In this document: in pieces, positions 28,015 to 37,520 of the stretch
Position numbering within the stretch: the stretch's first letter is position 1
Layout of the letters: every line of letters starts with the position of its first letter
Source of the DNA: Runella sp.
GTDB lineage: Bacteria > Bacteroidota > Bacteroidia > Cytophagales > Spirosomataceae
DNA length: 58,385 nucleotides
Assembly: GCF_027484545.1 (NCBI RefSeq)
Contig: NZ_JAIXST010000194.1
Coordinates: 1 to 58,385, forward strand
Direction of reading: 5' to 3'
Program-made: the position numbers and the translations under genes
The notes under the pieces: generated by a model
Seen by the model: the letters and a program-made list of their open reading frames with translations, nothing else
What the model was told of the DNA's origin: nothing
Databases searched by the model: none

Positions 28015-29591
28015 TGATGAAGTGGATTTTACCAAACAGGAAGATACTATTTTTTGCCCTCATCTTTACCATTTCGAACCCGAAAGGGTACGGGAGAGGA
28101 ATCTTTGGCACTTTTGGGCAAAGCGATATAGAGAAAATAAGGGCTTATCGAAAGGGCAACGAACACAAGATTTTAGCAGAATACTTTGAATTACTGTCTA
28201 TTCCAAATTTTGCCTTAGACAAACGAAATATTCAAAGAAATGCCGAATTTATAGTAGCACTTTTGCAAAAACGGGGTGTTAAAACGCAATTGTTGTCTTC
28301 AAACACTTTTGGTACTCCCCCTGCTGTTTACGGTGAAGTTATGGTCCCTAATGCCAATCGTACCATTGTTTTTTATGCCCATTACGATGGTCAGCCCGTC
28401 AATCCTGAAAAATGGCATCCTGATATAAAGCCCTATACACCTTTACTTTTGACCAATTCGATTGAAAAGGGCGGGGAAATAATACCATTCCCAAAGCCCA
28501 ACGAACCCATTAACCCCGAATGGCGGATTTCATGCCGCAGTAGTTCAGACGATAAAGCAGGCGTAATGACCATCATCAATGCGTATGATGCGCTCGTTAA
28601 GAATGATTTAGAGCCTACTTGCAACATCAAATTTTTCTTTGAGGGCGAAGAAGAAATAGGGTCAACTCATTTAGGAGAAATTTTGGAGCGGCATCAAAAT
28701 TTGTTGGAGTCAGACCTTTGGATTATTGCCGATGGCCCAGTACATCAGTCGGGTCTGCCAATGCTTGACTTTGGGGTAAGAGGCGATGTCAATCTGGAAA
28801 TCACGACTTACGGTCCCAAACGTCCTTTGCACAGTGGCCATTATGGCAACTGGGCACCTAACCCCGCCAATTTGTTGGTGAAATTATTGGCATCCATGAA
28901 AGATGACAATGGCATGGTGACCATCAAGGATTATTACCGAGACGTGATACCTTTTACCGACAGTGAGAAAAAAGCCTTTGCCGCAATACCTGCAGTAGAT
29001 GAGCAGATGAAGAAAGAATTGGGGTTTATAAAACCGGAGGGCGGCGGAAAAACACTTTTTGAGACGTTTGAATACCCATCGCTTAACATAAATGGTATTA
29101 GAAGTGCTGATGTGGGAGAAAATGCAAGAAATGTAATTCCTACCGAAGCCACTGCCACGCTCGACCTGAGACAAGTGCTGGGAACTGACTATAAAAGGCA
29201 GATTGAGCGTGTTATAGCGCACATCAAAGGACAAGGTTTTTATGTGACTGATAAAAACCCTACCGACGAAGAAAGAAACACATTCAAAAAAATTGCCAAA
29301 GTGACTTCCCTAAAAGGTGGATACAATGCCCAGCGCACTCCCTTGGATTTGCCAATCTCTCAAAAAGTAATTGAGGCCGTGAAAAGTACCACTTCTGACC
29401 CGATAGTGATAGAACCTACTTCGGGTGGCAGTTTACCGCTTATTGTTATTGAAGAGAAGTTGAACGCTAAGATTATTAATCTCTGCATTGTTAATCACGA
29501 TAATAATCAACATTCTGAAAATGAGAATGTTCAACTTAAGAACTTATGGGATAGTATGGAACAGTTAGCCGCTATTATGTTGATAAAATGA
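28011..29591 (+). CDS. Exported M20-family metallopeptidase
   Basis: A 526-residue di-zinc exopeptidase or deacylase. Metal-site residues are in place: H124 and D126 (AHYDGQP), bridging D180 (SSSDDKAG), the E213-E214 pair (EGEEEIGS), D in IIADGP and the C-terminal histidine in NNQHSENE. The N-terminus (about 1-25) is basic then hydrophobic, suggesting export to the periplasm. Start overlaps the epimerase stop (ATGATGATG at 28011, so the exact ATG is uncertain). With the epimerase it could convert and hydrolyse mixed-chirality dipeptides, or deacylate N-acyl amino acids. Confidence 0.87.
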   Translation: MMMKWILPNRKILFFALIFTISNPKGYGRGIFGTFGQSDIEKIRAYRKGNEHKILAEYFELLSIPNFALDKRNIQRNAEFIVALLQKRGVKTQLLSSNTFGTPPAVYGEVMVPNANRTIVFYAHYDGQPVNPEKWHPDIKPYTPLLLTNSIEKGGEIIPFPKPNEPINPEWRISCRSSSDDKAGVMTIINAYDALVKNDLEPTCNIKFFFEGEEEIGSTHLGEILERHQNLLESDLWIIADGPVHQSGLPMLDFGVRGDVNLEITTYGPKRPLHSGHYGNWAPNPANLLVKLLASMKDDNGMVTIKDYYRDVIPFTDSEKKAFAAIPAVDEQMKKELGFIKPEGGGKTLFETFEYPSLNINGIRSADVGENARNVIPTEATATLDLRQVLGTDYKRQIERVIAHIKGQGFYVTDKNPTDEERNTFKKIAKVTSLKGGYNAQRTPLDLPISQKVIEAVKSTTSDPIVIEPTSGGSLPLIVIEEKLNAKIINLCIVNHDNNQHSENENVQLKNLWDSMEQLAAIMLIK

Positions 29592-29647
29592 TTTGGATTA
29601 TCCTTTCAAGTGCTGAGGTAAAGATGTTTGTTTAAACCATAAAAGAA

Positions 29648-30154
29648 ATGAAAAATTTGTTTTTGATGACCCTGTGGCTCACCTTTCAAAGTCTCGTGGT
29701 TGTTGTGCAAAAGGTTTCTTTCCCCGATGCCTGTATCGGCACGTGGAAAGGCACGATGTATATGTACAAACACGGTACCCTCAAAGACAGCGTGCAGGTA
29801 CGACTGACGGTAGCCAAGCATACCGACCCCAATGCTTGGGCTTGGAAAACCGAATACCTATCGGCACAGCGGCCTGCGGTGAAAGATTATGTATTACGCC
29901 TGAAAGACGCCGCCAAAAACCTGTACGTGACCGACGAAGGGGGAGGATTGGAATTAACCGATTATTTGGTGGGGAATAAATTGTACAGTGTGTTTGAAAC
30001 CGGCGGCTTTTTGTTGACTTCCTCCTACGAATTACTGGGCGACCACCTTATTTTTGAAGTAACTTCGGGTAAGAAAGAAACGGCAACTCACTCTGAGGTT
30101 GCCACCTATGCAACGGATAACCTGCAACGGGTAATTTTTGAAAAGGAGAAGTGA
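29648..30154 (+). CDS. Exported lipocalin-like protein of unknown function
   Basis: A 168-residue protein with a signal peptide (about 1-21) and a beta-rich body that begins IGTWKGTMYMY, a start typical of lipocalin or calycin folds. No family is recognised with certainty. It lies 57 bp after the M20 gene and may end the same transcript. Convergent with the following oxidoreductase gene. Confidence 0.6.
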   Translation: MKNLFLMTLWLTFQSLVVVVQKVSFPDACIGTWKGTMYMYKHGTLKDSVQVRLTVAKHTDPNAWAWKTEYLSAQRPAVKDYVLRLKDAAKNLYVTDEGGGLELTDYLVGNKLYSVFETGGFLLTSSYELLGDHLIFEVTSGKKETATHSEVATYATDNLQRVIFEKEK

Positions 30155-30282
30155 GATATTGAAAGGGGATTGGCTTGGCGCCGGGTTAGGTATTTTTGGA
30201 AAACACTGGATAGAGGGTTTACCAAAATCCTAATCCCGATCGCCAAGGTCGTGGTAGTCAGTATGACTGAAAGCATCAGCAA

Positions 30283-31629
30283 CTACATCAATTTCAAGTT
30301 TTTAGAATCCCAAGAAATTACTTTTTTCTCAAAGTAACTTTTGTTGCAGGCCAATACGGGTGCTGCGGCACGGAAGCCAAACAACGGATCTTCTATAATG
30401 GGTTTGTTGGATATAATGCCGTCAAAGAAACGGGCAAAATGATTTTTATGAGAATCGTCGCCGGGGGGCGCCTCAAATTTTACTTCTTTGATTGGCTCGG
30501 CGGTTCGAGTTTCAACGGGGTATTTCGACTCATACAGAGCTGTGTATTCTTTTTGTTGAGCGTCAGTAAAGGTATTAAAACTGTCTCCGCTTCCGTAACC
30601 GGGTGCTGCTGCCAGTTTGCGTTTGGTAAGCGTAAGCGTTTCACCGCTGAAGCTGATTTCTCCCTCATTCCCTACGATACGCGTCACATTTTTGATAGAG
30701 CCTGCGTTGGCAAAATTAACCCTAAGCACCATTTGGAAGGGGTCAAATTTGCCCTGAGCAGGGTATTCCATGGTAGCCACCATCACATCCGGTACGTCGC
30801 GACCATCTTTCCAGTAGGAGAGTTGCCCCGACGAAAAAATGCGATTGGGACCTAACGAACCCGTCACAAAATGAACGCCCGTAATGAGGTGAATGAACAA
30901 ATCTCCTGCTACGCCAGTGCCGTAGTCGCGGTAATTGCGCCAACGAAAGAAACGTACTGGGTCAAAGGCCCGTTTGGGGGCATCTCCCAAAAAGGCTTCC
31001 CAGTCAATGGTTTTAGGCGAAGCATCGGTCGGAATGGAATATTGCCACGCCCCAATGGAATTAAAACGGTCGTTGGTTGATTCGATGAAGTTTATCATGC
31101 CGATATCGCCTGCTTCCACCATCCGTTTGGCTTCCTGAAAAACCGCTCCGCTAATGCGCTGACTTCCTATTTGCATCACTTTTCCGGTCGCTTTGGCCGC
31201 CGCAATAACCGCCGCCCCTTCTTCGATGTTTTGCACCATCGGTTTTTCGCAATACACGTGTTTGCCTTTCTTGAGCGCGGCAATGGAAATGCGGTCGTGC
31301 CAATGGTCAGGAGTCACGATAAGCACGGCATCCACGTCCTTGCGTTCCAGTATTTCGCGGTAGTCGCGGGTGGTATAGATTTGATTGCCAAATACTTCCT
31401 TGGCGTGGGCCAATCGTCCGTCATACAGGTCAGCTACGGCCACTAACTCGCACATTTCAGTTCGTAAGGCAGCCCTCGTGTCCGCAAATCCCTGGATTCC
31501 CATCCCAATGGTTGCAATGCGGATTTTGTTATCATTGAGGCTTTTGATAATGTTGAAGGGTTGCACTATGGCAGTGGAAGCGGAGACAGCCCCCAACTGT
31601 TTTACGAAAGTACGACGGTCGGTTTTCAT
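30283..31629 (-). CDS. Gfo/Idh/MocA-family oxidoreductase, exported
   Basis: NAD(P)-dependent sugar oxidoreductase of 448 residues with a Tat-like leader (DRRTFVKQ near residue 4, then a moderately hydrophobic stretch). The Rossmann segment IRIATIGMGIQG starts about residue 36, and the family motif CEKPM is in GKHVYCEKPMVQN. Tat-exported members of this family occur often in Bacteroidota and oxidise glycosides to 3-keto sugars or act as hydrolases with bound NAD. The DUF1080 gene at 33268 is of the 3-keto-glycoside hydrolase type, so the two may belong to one pathway although they are not in one operon. Confidence 0.87.
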   Translation of the reverse strand: MKTDRRTFVKQLGAVSASTAIVQPFNIIKSLNDNKIRIATIGMGIQGFADTRAALRTEMCELVAVADLYDGRLAHAKEVFGNQIYTTRDYREILERKDVDAVLIVTPDHWHDRISIAALKKGKHVYCEKPMVQNIEEGAAVIAAAKATGKVMQIGSQRISGAVFQEAKRMVEAGDIGMINFIESTNDRFNSIGAWQYSIPTDASPKTIDWEAFLGDAPKRAFDPVRFFRWRNYRDYGTGVAGDLFIHLITGVHFVTGSLGPNRIFSSGQLSYWKDGRDVPDVMVATMEYPAQGKFDPFQMVLRVNFANAGSIKNVTRIVGNEGEISFSGETLTLTKRKLAAAPGYGSGDSFNTFTDAQQKEYTALYESKYPVETRTAEPIKEVKFEAPPGDDSHKNHFARFFDGIISNKPIIEDPLFGFRAAAPVLACNKSYFEKKVISWDSKNLKLM

Positions 31630-31707
31630 CTAAGTAAAGTGTAAAGGTTAAACGGGGGCGCTCGTGCGATTAAAAGTGTAAAGAAATGAAAGTGATAACG
31701 GTCTTGC

Positions 31708-31754
31708 TTCTCGTTAGCAACGAGAACGCGGAGAACAATGCGTTGATAACGCAT
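31708..31754. repeat. Two tight hairpins downstream of the DUF4126 gene
   Basis: Two adjacent hairpins with 3-nt loops: an 8-bp stem (31708-31715 with 31719-31726) and a 7-bp stem (31738-31744 with 31748-31754). They lie 21 bp beyond the minus-strand DUF4126 stop and may terminate that transcript. Confidence 0.4.
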
Positions 31755-31774
31755 CTAAAGTAGAAAGACCGAAT

Positions 31775-32335
31775 CTATTCAATCTTACTTTTTCTATTTA
31801 CTAACTTTTGAATGAGCCACATAACGAACAAAATCACTAAGACAAAAGCAACGATTGGAAACCAAAAAGTAAAAATCGAAAAGCCCACGGAAGCAAAAGT
31901 TTCAGCCGTTGAAACCACGGGGTTGGCTACCCCGCCGCTGAATTTTGAAGAGGCCAATCGTACCAAACTCGTACCAACCTGAATGAATCCTGCGGTACTG
32001 CCGCCCATGATGAGGCCCAATCCCCATTGTAGCATCGGGTTGTCAATTTCAATAAAAGAGGTGGTGAGCAGGGTGCCCGCCGCTACGGCGGCCGGAGCTG
32101 CGATGGTATCCAGCAGATTGTCTACCCAAGGAATGTAATAACCGCCGATTTCGAGCACGGTGGCCGTGGCAAGTACGGCAATAGCGGTCCAAGTGCCCAT
32201 CCATTCAAAGCCAACATCCACATGGGTCCACCCAAAATGAATGGCAATACTGCTCAATAAAAGCGGTACAAACACTCGAAAACCGCAGCATGCGGCCAAA
32301 CCAACGCCCAAACAAAGGCTAAGGAAGATTTCCAT
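31775..32335 (-). CDS. DUF4126 membrane protein
   Basis: Integral membrane protein of 186 residues with several hydrophobic helices (about 3-30, 48-68, 80-95, 105-125, 155-177) and the glycine-rich GLGLIMGGSTAG segment. Matches the DUF4126 family by pattern. Function unknown. It follows the NHL-like gene with an 17-bp gap and is probably co-transcribed. Confidence 0.75.
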   Translation of the reverse strand: MEIFLSLCLGVGLAACCGFRVFVPLLLSSIAIHFGWTHVDVGFEWMGTWTAIAVLATATVLEIGGYYIPWVDNLLDTIAAPAAVAAGTLLTTSFIEIDNPMLQWGLGLIMGGSTAGFIQVGTSLVRLASSKFSGGVANPVVSTAETFASVGFSIFTFWFPIVAFVLVILFVMWLIQKLVNRKSKIE

Positions 32336-32352
32336 GAATAGTTGCTTCCCTG

Positions 32353-33207
32353 TTACTTAATCTGATACGCCGTTACAGTATTCTTATAAAAATTGGGGAT
32401 GAGCACGGTTTTTTGATTTGGAATGTAGCCAAAGTCGGCGGTATTGGTTTGAGGCTCTTTGCTGTCGATGAGTTTCCACACTTTACCGTCAGGTTTTACA
32501 TAATATACTTCACCATGCCAACAGGAAATCAGGTAATCATTGCCGTAGCGCAGGATTCCATCGGCGGTTTTGTTGGTCATTGCCCAGGAAGTATATTTTT
32601 TTGTGGTGTAGTCCAATTTCCAAAGATTTCCTGTTCCCGCTGAAGCAACAATCATGTAGTCTTTTTCGGCAAAAACACCGTTGGGTCCCTGTAAATTAGG
32701 GTCATCTAAATACAGTTCCATTTTCCCGTCCGCGTAGCGGTACAGTTTGTGCCCGCGTGAATCACTCACGAATACTTCATCTCTCGGGCTGACACTTACG
32801 TCGTTGAGCATCACAGAGTTGATAGCGGCATGTCGTTTGATAATAACCCCCGTTTTTAAATCAATTTCCACTAAATCTTTCAAGTCGGCTACAAACAAGG
32901 AATTACCCAAAATTCCCATGCCTTTCGGGTCGTTGAGTCCCCTTGCCCATTTGAGATTGGAGATTTTTCCATCGGTATTTAGAATGGTAATAAAGCCGTC
33001 ACCGTCCGGGTTCTCTACGTTGACTTTGTTGATATTGGCCACGTATAATAACTGACGTTGAGGATCGTACTGAACCGATTCGGGAGTGCGCAGCAGGGTA
33101 TCCGATTTCCAAAGTTGAGTCAAGCTGACGGGGGCGTTGTCCTGGGATTTTGCGGTTGTTAAACAGCCGATAAGTAGTGCGGAGGTAATAAAAAAGGAAG
33201 TTTTCAC
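32353..33207 (-). CDS. Exported SMP-30/NHL-type beta-propeller protein
   Basis: A 284-residue protein with a signal peptide (about 1-21, TAKSQ) and repeated blades of the NHL/SMP-30 type: ESVQYDPQRQLLYVANI, DPKGMGILGNSLFVAD, LNDVSVSPRDEVFVSDS and GPNGVFAEKDYMIVASAG. Such proteins are lactonases or ligand-binding propellers. Catalytic identity cannot be settled from the sequence. Confidence 0.75.
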   Translation of the reverse strand: MKTSFFITSALLIGCLTTAKSQDNAPVSLTQLWKSDTLLRTPESVQYDPQRQLLYVANINKVNVENPDGDGFITILNTDGKISNLKWARGLNDPKGMGILGNSLFVADLKDLVEIDLKTGVIIKRHAAINSVMLNDVSVSPRDEVFVSDSRGHKLYRYADGKMELYLDDPNLQGPNGVFAEKDYMIVASAGTGNLWKLDYTTKKYTSWAMTNKTADGILRYGNDYLISCWHGEVYYVKPDGKVWKLIDSKEPQTNTADFGYIPNQKTVLIPNFYKNTVTAYQIK

Positions 33208-33267
33208 GGTAAAAAACAGTTAAGATTGACTTATTTTACTAAAATAAACACTTTATTATTAAAAGCA

Positions 33268-33888
33268 ATGAATCCATTCAAACTACGCAATTCATTTCTA
33301 TTGACAGCCTGTTGCTTATTGCTGACGGCTGGTACGTTCGCTCAAAAAGGAGGAAACTTATTTAACGGCAAGGACCTGACCGGTTGGAAGATTTACGGTA
33401 CAGAAAAATGGTTTGTCGAAAACGGCGAATTGGTCTGCGAAAGCGGCCCTGACAAAGGCTATGGCTATTTGGCCACGACAAAAACCTACAAAAACTTTGA
33501 ACTCAGTGTGGATTTCAAACAGGGTGCCAACGGAAACAGCGGGGTATTTATTCGTTCCAATATCCCCGATGGCAGCACTAAAATCAGCGGCTGGCAAGTG
33601 GAAGTAGCTCCCCCAAATCATGATACGGGCGGTATTTATGAGTCGTACGGGCGCGGTTGGATCATTCAAATTCCTGACGAAAAAGAAGGGTTTTTGAAAT
33701 TTGGCGAGTGGAATACGTTGAAAATCAGAGCAGAGGGTTCACGGGTACAAACTTGGCTGAATGGTCACGAAATGGTAGACTTGACAGACGAGAAAATCGG
33801 AGCCGGTGATGGTTCCATTGCGCTGCAAATTCACGACGGTGGCGGTATCAAAGTAAACTGGAAAAACCTAAAAATTAAGTCCCTGTAA
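33268..33888 (+). CDS. DUF1080 / 3-keto-disaccharide hydrolase domain protein
   Basis: Secreted concanavalin-like jellyroll protein of 206 residues. The ATG at 33268 (MNPFKLRN) is preferred over an upstream TTG at 33226 because it gives a normal signal peptide ending TFAQ. The family start LFNGKDLTGWKIYG, the NSGVFIRS strand and the end IALQIHDGGGIKVNWKNLKIK are diagnostic of DUF1080. Members bind or hydrolyse 3-keto-glycosides. It is divergent from the NHL-like gene. Confidence 0.87.
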   Translation: MNPFKLRNSFLLTACCLLLTAGTFAQKGGNLFNGKDLTGWKIYGTEKWFVENGELVCESGPDKGYGYLATTKTYKNFELSVDFKQGANGNSGVFIRSNIPDGSTKISGWQVEVAPPNHDTGGIYESYGRGWIIQIPDEKEGFLKFGEWNTLKIRAEGSRVQTWLNGHEMVDLTDEKIGAGDGSIALQIHDGGGIKVNWKNLKIKSL

Positions 33889-33924
33889 CTATTTTTGCCT
33901 TTTTTCGGTTATGGAGTAAGTTAA

Positions 33925-33951
33925 AGTTGGAAAGCGCATTGCTTTCCAACT
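33925..33951 (+). terminator. Intrinsic terminator after the DUF1080 gene
   Basis: An 11-bp perfect stem (33925-33935 with 33941-33951), 5-nt loop, followed by TTTGCATTT. It lies 36 bp after the stop and ends 21 bp before rhlE. Confidence 0.7.
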
Positions 33952-33972
33952 TTTGCATTTAAAAAATACTGC

Positions 33973-35271
33973 ATGACATTTGACTCATTAAATTTAATTG
34001 ACCCTATTCGCAGAGCGCTGCAGACCGAGGGTTACACAACGCCGACGCCCATTCAAGCCGAGGCTATTCCCATCGTTTTAGAAGGAAAAGACCTATTAGG
34101 TTGTGCTCAAACGGGTACGGGAAAAACAGCCGCTTTTGCGATTCCGATTCTTCAATTGTTGGCCGGGCGCCAAACCTTCCGTAAAGAAAAAAGAACCATA
34201 AAAGCCTTAATATTAACTCCTACGCGCGAACTCGCGATTCAGATTGGGGAAAGTTTTGCGGCTTATGGGCAGCATACCGGCTTAAAACATACCGTTATTT
34301 TTGGCGGAGTAAAGCAATTGCGTCAAACCGATGCCCTTCAAAACGGCGTTGATATCTTGATAGCTACGCCCGGGCGTTTGATTGACCTCATGGCGCAACG
34401 TTTTGTCAGTTTGAAGCACCTCGAAATCTTTGTATTGGACGAGGCCGACCGGATGCTCGACATGGGTTTTGTGCACGATGTAAGAAGAATCATTGCGGTG
34501 ATTCCTCCCAAGCGTCAATCCCTGTTTTTCTCGGCAACCATGCCGCCTGAAATTGTAAAGCTGGCGGATACGATTTTGGTTCGTCCTGAAAAAGTGGAAG
34601 TTACCCCCGTTTCTTCTACCGTTGACATTATTCAGCAATCGGTATTTTACGTAGATAAAGACAATAAAAATTACCTGCTGCTTCATTTGTTGGAAAATAA
34701 AGACATTGAAACCGCATTGGTATTTACCCGAACCAAACACGGTGCCGATAAAGTGGTCAAAATCCTTTTGAAACACGACATCAAAGCCGAAGCGATTCAC
34801 GGAAATAAATCTCAGAATGCCCGCCAAAATGCGTTGAATAACTTCAAGGAGAAATCGACGCGGGTATTGGTCGCTACCGACATTGCCGCGCGCGGCATTG
34901 ACGTGGATGAATTGGCGTATGTAATTAATTTTGAAATTCCTGAGATTCCCGAAACCTACGTACACCGCATTGGTCGCACGGGCAGGGCAGGAGCCAAAGG
35001 AACAGCTTATTCTTTTTGCGATACCGAAGAAAGAGGTTCGCTGAAAGACATTCAAAAACTGATTGCCAAAGTAATTCCCGTCATTGAGGACCATCCTTTT
35101 CCGTTGAGCCAAAAGCCGGGCAACGAAGCGCCTAAAGCGCATAATGTGGCCAACACCAACCGAAATAATCGTCCGAGCCGGCCCGCATCCAATCCTTCGA
35201 GCCAACCCAAAACTCCGACCGGTAATGCGGACCGTGGCAAAAAACCGTGGTTTGCTAAGCGGGGTAGATAA
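33973..35271 (+). CDS. rhlE: DEAD-box RNA helicase, RhlE type
   Basis: ATP-dependent RNA helicase, 432 residues. Motifs in order: Q motif ([11 protein letters not shown]), motif [23 protein letters not shown] ([12 protein letters not shown]), [22 protein letters not shown] and [10 protein letters not shown]. The C-terminal tail (about 375-432) is low-complexity, rich in N, P, S, R and K, as usual for RNA binding in RhlE. Single-gene unit between two terminators. Confidence 0.93.
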   Translation: MTFDSLNLIDPIRRALQTEGYTTPTPIQAEAIPIVLEGKDLLGCAQTGTGKTAAFAIPILQLLAGRQTFRKEKRTIKALILTPTRELAIQIGESFAAYGQHTGLKHTVIFGGVKQLRQTDALQNGVDILIATPGRLIDLMAQRFVSLKHLEIFVLDEADRMLDMGFVHDVRRIIAVIPPKRQSLFFSATMPPEIVKLADTILVRPEKVEVTPVSSTVDIIQQSVFYVDKDNKNYLLLHLLENKDIETALVFTRTKHGADKVVKILLKHDIKAEAIHGNKSQNARQNALNNFKEKSTRVLVATDIAARGIDVDELAYVINFEIPEIPETYVHRIGRTGRAGAKGTAYSFCDTEERGSLKDIQKLIAKVIPVIEDHPFPLSQKPGNEAPKAHNVANTNRNNRPSRPASNPSSQPKTPTGNADRGKKPWFAKRGR

Positions 35272-35292
35272 AAACCTTCTCGTTTTTTTTAC

Positions 35293-35323
35293 ATAAAACC
35301 GTATCAATGAGATGCGGTTTTAT
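35293..35323 (+). terminator. Intrinsic terminator of rhlE
   Basis: A 13-bp stem with one G-T wobble (35293-35305 with 35311-35323), 5-nt loop, followed by T-rich sequence. Confidence 0.7.
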
Positions 35324-35407
35324 TTTGCCTATGTGCGTAAATTTGCGGTGCAAATGCACTAATATCAAATAGAGTGGCCTCACCTTAACTCTGTAAATAC
35401 TATAAAT

Positions 35408-36205
35408 ATGCAACCCGACTATTTGGCAAAAAGAACAACGGAACTGATTGATATTGACGGAAATATACACAAAGAAGTGTGGCAAAAGGCAGAGTGGAGT
35501 AAGCGTTTTGTGGATATGACAACGGGGGATTCCGGTATGTATAATACCCAAACAGCCATTCTTTGGAACGACACTCATTTGTACATTGCTTTTGTAGCGG
35601 AAGAGCCGTTTGTCGAAGCCAAACTTACCGAAAGAGACAGTATTGTTTTTCTGGAAAATGACTTAGAAGTGTTTATAGACGGCGATGACTGTTATTATGA
35701 ATTGGAAATCAATGCCGCCAATACCATTTACGAAGTCTTCTTTATCTGGAAAGATGCCTACACGAAAGGTTCAAAATTTGATATTCCGCAATTTGATGTG
35801 CATCGTCCGCAAGCCTATACATTTGGGGGCGATTATGACCGTAACGGAGCCACTTTTTGGAAAGGAACCCACCCAAGGGGAATTCGTTGGGCTTTTACTG
35901 ATTTTGATATGCCTGGCTTGACCACTGCCGTAAATATTGACGGTACCTTAAACGACAATTCCGACATAGATAAAGGTTGGAGCGCAGAAATAGCTATTCC
36001 GTGGAATAGCCTCGCACTTCTTGCCAACGGAAGAAGCATTCCCCCTTCAAAGGGCGATGTTTGGAAGCTGTTTTTGGGGAGATTTCAAAAACTGATGCCT
36101 GGTGGCAAAGAAGTACAGCCTCACCCTGCCATGGCCTTAAACAGTCACGGAGTATATGACACCCACTTGCCCGAAAAGTGGAGCCGAGTCATGTTTGTGG
36201 ATTAG
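35408..36205 (+). CDS. CBM9-like carbohydrate-binding protein
   Basis: A 265-residue protein matching the carbohydrate-binding family 9-like domain: IDIDGNIHKEVWQKAEWS at the start, LWNDTHLYIAFVAEEP, then FLENDLEVFIDGDDCYYELEINA and a later WSAEIAIPWNSL. No signal peptide is visible, so it may be cytoplasmic or use another route. No catalytic domain is attached. It could recognise a sugar or be an uncharacterised hydrolase accessory. Confidence 0.75.
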   Translation: MQPDYLAKRTTELIDIDGNIHKEVWQKAEWSKRFVDMTTGDSGMYNTQTAILWNDTHLYIAFVAEEPFVEAKLTERDSIVFLENDLEVFIDGDDCYYELEINAANTIYEVFFIWKDAYTKGSKFDIPQFDVHRPQAYTFGGDYDRNGATFWKGTHPRGIRWAFTDFDMPGLTTAVNIDGTLNDNSDIDKGWSAEIAIPWNSLALLANGRSIPPSKGDVWKLFLGRFQKLMPGGKEVQPHPAMALNSHGVYDTHLPEKWSRVMFVD

Positions 36206-36332
36206 GTTGTAAATCTTGCACAGAGATTCACGGTTTATCTCATACAAGGCGCAATAGTTTTGGTCCGTTGACGCGCAGTCTGCTGAGCAGCGTCTCTACT
36301 TACAGAAAATTTAAAATTACAAACTTCAAAGA

Positions 36333-36346
36333 CGCAAAATTTTGCG
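36333..36346. terminator. Perfect palindrome at the 3' end of the Fur gene
   Basis: A 14-bp loopless palindrome, CGCAAAATTTTGCG, begins 4 bp beyond the minus-strand Fur stop. It may be part of a terminator or a protein-binding site. Confidence 0.3.
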
Positions 36347-36349
36347 CTT

Positions 36350-36766
36350 CTACTTGGTGCAAATCGGGCAGGTACCCTGAATCAATAAGTTCACTTCTTT
36401 CGTAGCAAATCCCTGCGGTAATTTTAAATTGGGAACGTGGACATCGTCCAAGCAGGTGGTTTTGCCGCACAATTGGCACTTAAAATGAACGTGGTCGTGG
36501 TGGTGGTCATGGTCATGACAAACCTCTTTGCAAAGCGCATAACGCAGCCCTTCTTCATCCAATACCTTGTGTATGATGCCTTTATCTACGAACGTCTTTA
36601 GCGTACGATAAATCGTAACACGGTCGTAGAGGTCTTTGAGTCCGTTTTCTAAGTCTCCGTGCGATAAAGCCGAATCGCGATTGTACAGAATATCCAAAAT
36701 ATCTTCCCGGCATCCTGTATGGCGCAACTCGTGCAAACGTAATGTATCTTTGGCGAACGTATTCAT
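36350..36766 (-). CDS. Fur-family metalloregulator (Zur- or Fur-like)
   Basis: Metal-dependent repressor of 138 residues. The winged helix (about 15-75; GDLENGLKDLYDRVTIYRTL) is followed by the dimerisation domain with structural-zinc cysteines C97-x-x-C100 and C133-x-x-C136. A histidine/aspartate-rich stretch (about 84-94) sits at the regulatory metal site. That richness fits a zinc sensor, but iron cannot be excluded. It is divergent from mog, with a short palindrome in between. Confidence 0.88.
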   Translation of the reverse strand: MNTFAKDTLRLHELRHTGCREDILDILYNRDSALSHGDLENGLKDLYDRVTIYRTLKTFVDKGIIHKVLDEEGLRYALCKEVCHDHDHHHDHVHFKCQLCGKTTCLDDVHVPNLKLPQGFATKEVNLLIQGTCPICTK

Positions 36767-36824
36767 AAATGATACAGCGAACGATTAAACGTTCTCTGTT
36801 ACTGTTAAACTAATTTAAACACCC

Positions 36825-36843
36825 CGAAAGTTCTCAACTTTCG
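36825..36843. promoter_or_regulatory. Palindrome between the Fur gene and mog
   Basis: An 8-bp inverted repeat with a 3-nt centre (36825-36832 with 36836-36843) lies 59 bp upstream of the Fur-family start and 39 bp upstream of mog. It could be an operator for autoregulation; it does not match a standard Fur box. Confidence 0.35.
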
Positions 36844-36881
36844 AGAAGTTATCAAAATTCCAACGCTTAAATTCTGAATTC

Positions 36882-37406
36882 ATGATTAAAATCGGAATCA
36901 TTAATGTGTCAGACCGTGCCAGTGCGGGTATTTACGAAGACATTCCCGGTAAAGCCATTGTGTCAACCCTCAACGAATATTTGACGAGTCAATGGGAACC
37001 TGTGTATCGGGTCATTCCAGATGAACAACACCTTATCAGTCAAGCCCTTGTCGAAATGTCCGACAAAGAAGGCTGCTGTTTAGTGGTTACCTGTGGCGGA
37101 ACGGGGCCTGCCCTCCGCGATGTGACGCCTGAAGCCACGGAAGCCGTTTGTCAGAAAATGATGCCCGGCTTTGGTGAACTGATGCGGCAGGTAAGTTTGA
37201 AATACGTTCCTACGGCTATTTTGTCGCGCCAAACGGCGGGGATACGCGGGAAGACCTTGATTGTCAATTTGCCAGGTAAGCCTTCCGCCATTCGACAGTG
37301 TTTAGATGCAGTGTTTCCCGCTATTCCTTACTGTATTGATTTGATTGACGGACCCTTTCTGGAAACCAATGAGGCCGTGATGAAAGTGTTTCGGCCAAAG
37401 AGTTAA
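36882..37406 (+). CDS. mog: Molybdopterin adenylyltransferase
   Basis: Adenylylates molybdopterin before molybdenum insertion in molybdenum-cofactor synthesis. The 174-residue protein starts IGIINVSDRASAGIYEDIPG, a Mog signature, and has the nucleotide-binding CGGTGPALRDVTPEA segment and NLPGKPSAI. No other moa/mod genes are nearby. The single-domain size separates it from MoeA and CinA. Confidence 0.9.
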   Translation: MIKIGIINVSDRASAGIYEDIPGKAIVSTLNEYLTSQWEPVYRVIPDEQHLISQALVEMSDKEGCCLVVTCGGTGPALRDVTPEATEAVCQKMMPGFGELMRQVSLKYVPTAILSRQTAGIRGKTLIVNLPGKPSAIRQCLDAVFPAIPYCIDLIDGPFLETNEAVMKVFRPKS

Positions 37407-37520
37407 AAACGGATAGTCAGAAGAAGGTTTAGCTTATTCAAATAGCCTGAATGAGATTAGAATCAGTATTTTAATGACTTTACACATTACACTTTACACA
37501 TTAACCTTTCCACTTTTTCC

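Noticed and set aside
34282-35307. 341-codon minus-strand open frame opposite rhlE
   Set aside because: It mirrors the conserved helicase codons; the sense strand carries all DEAD-box motifs.
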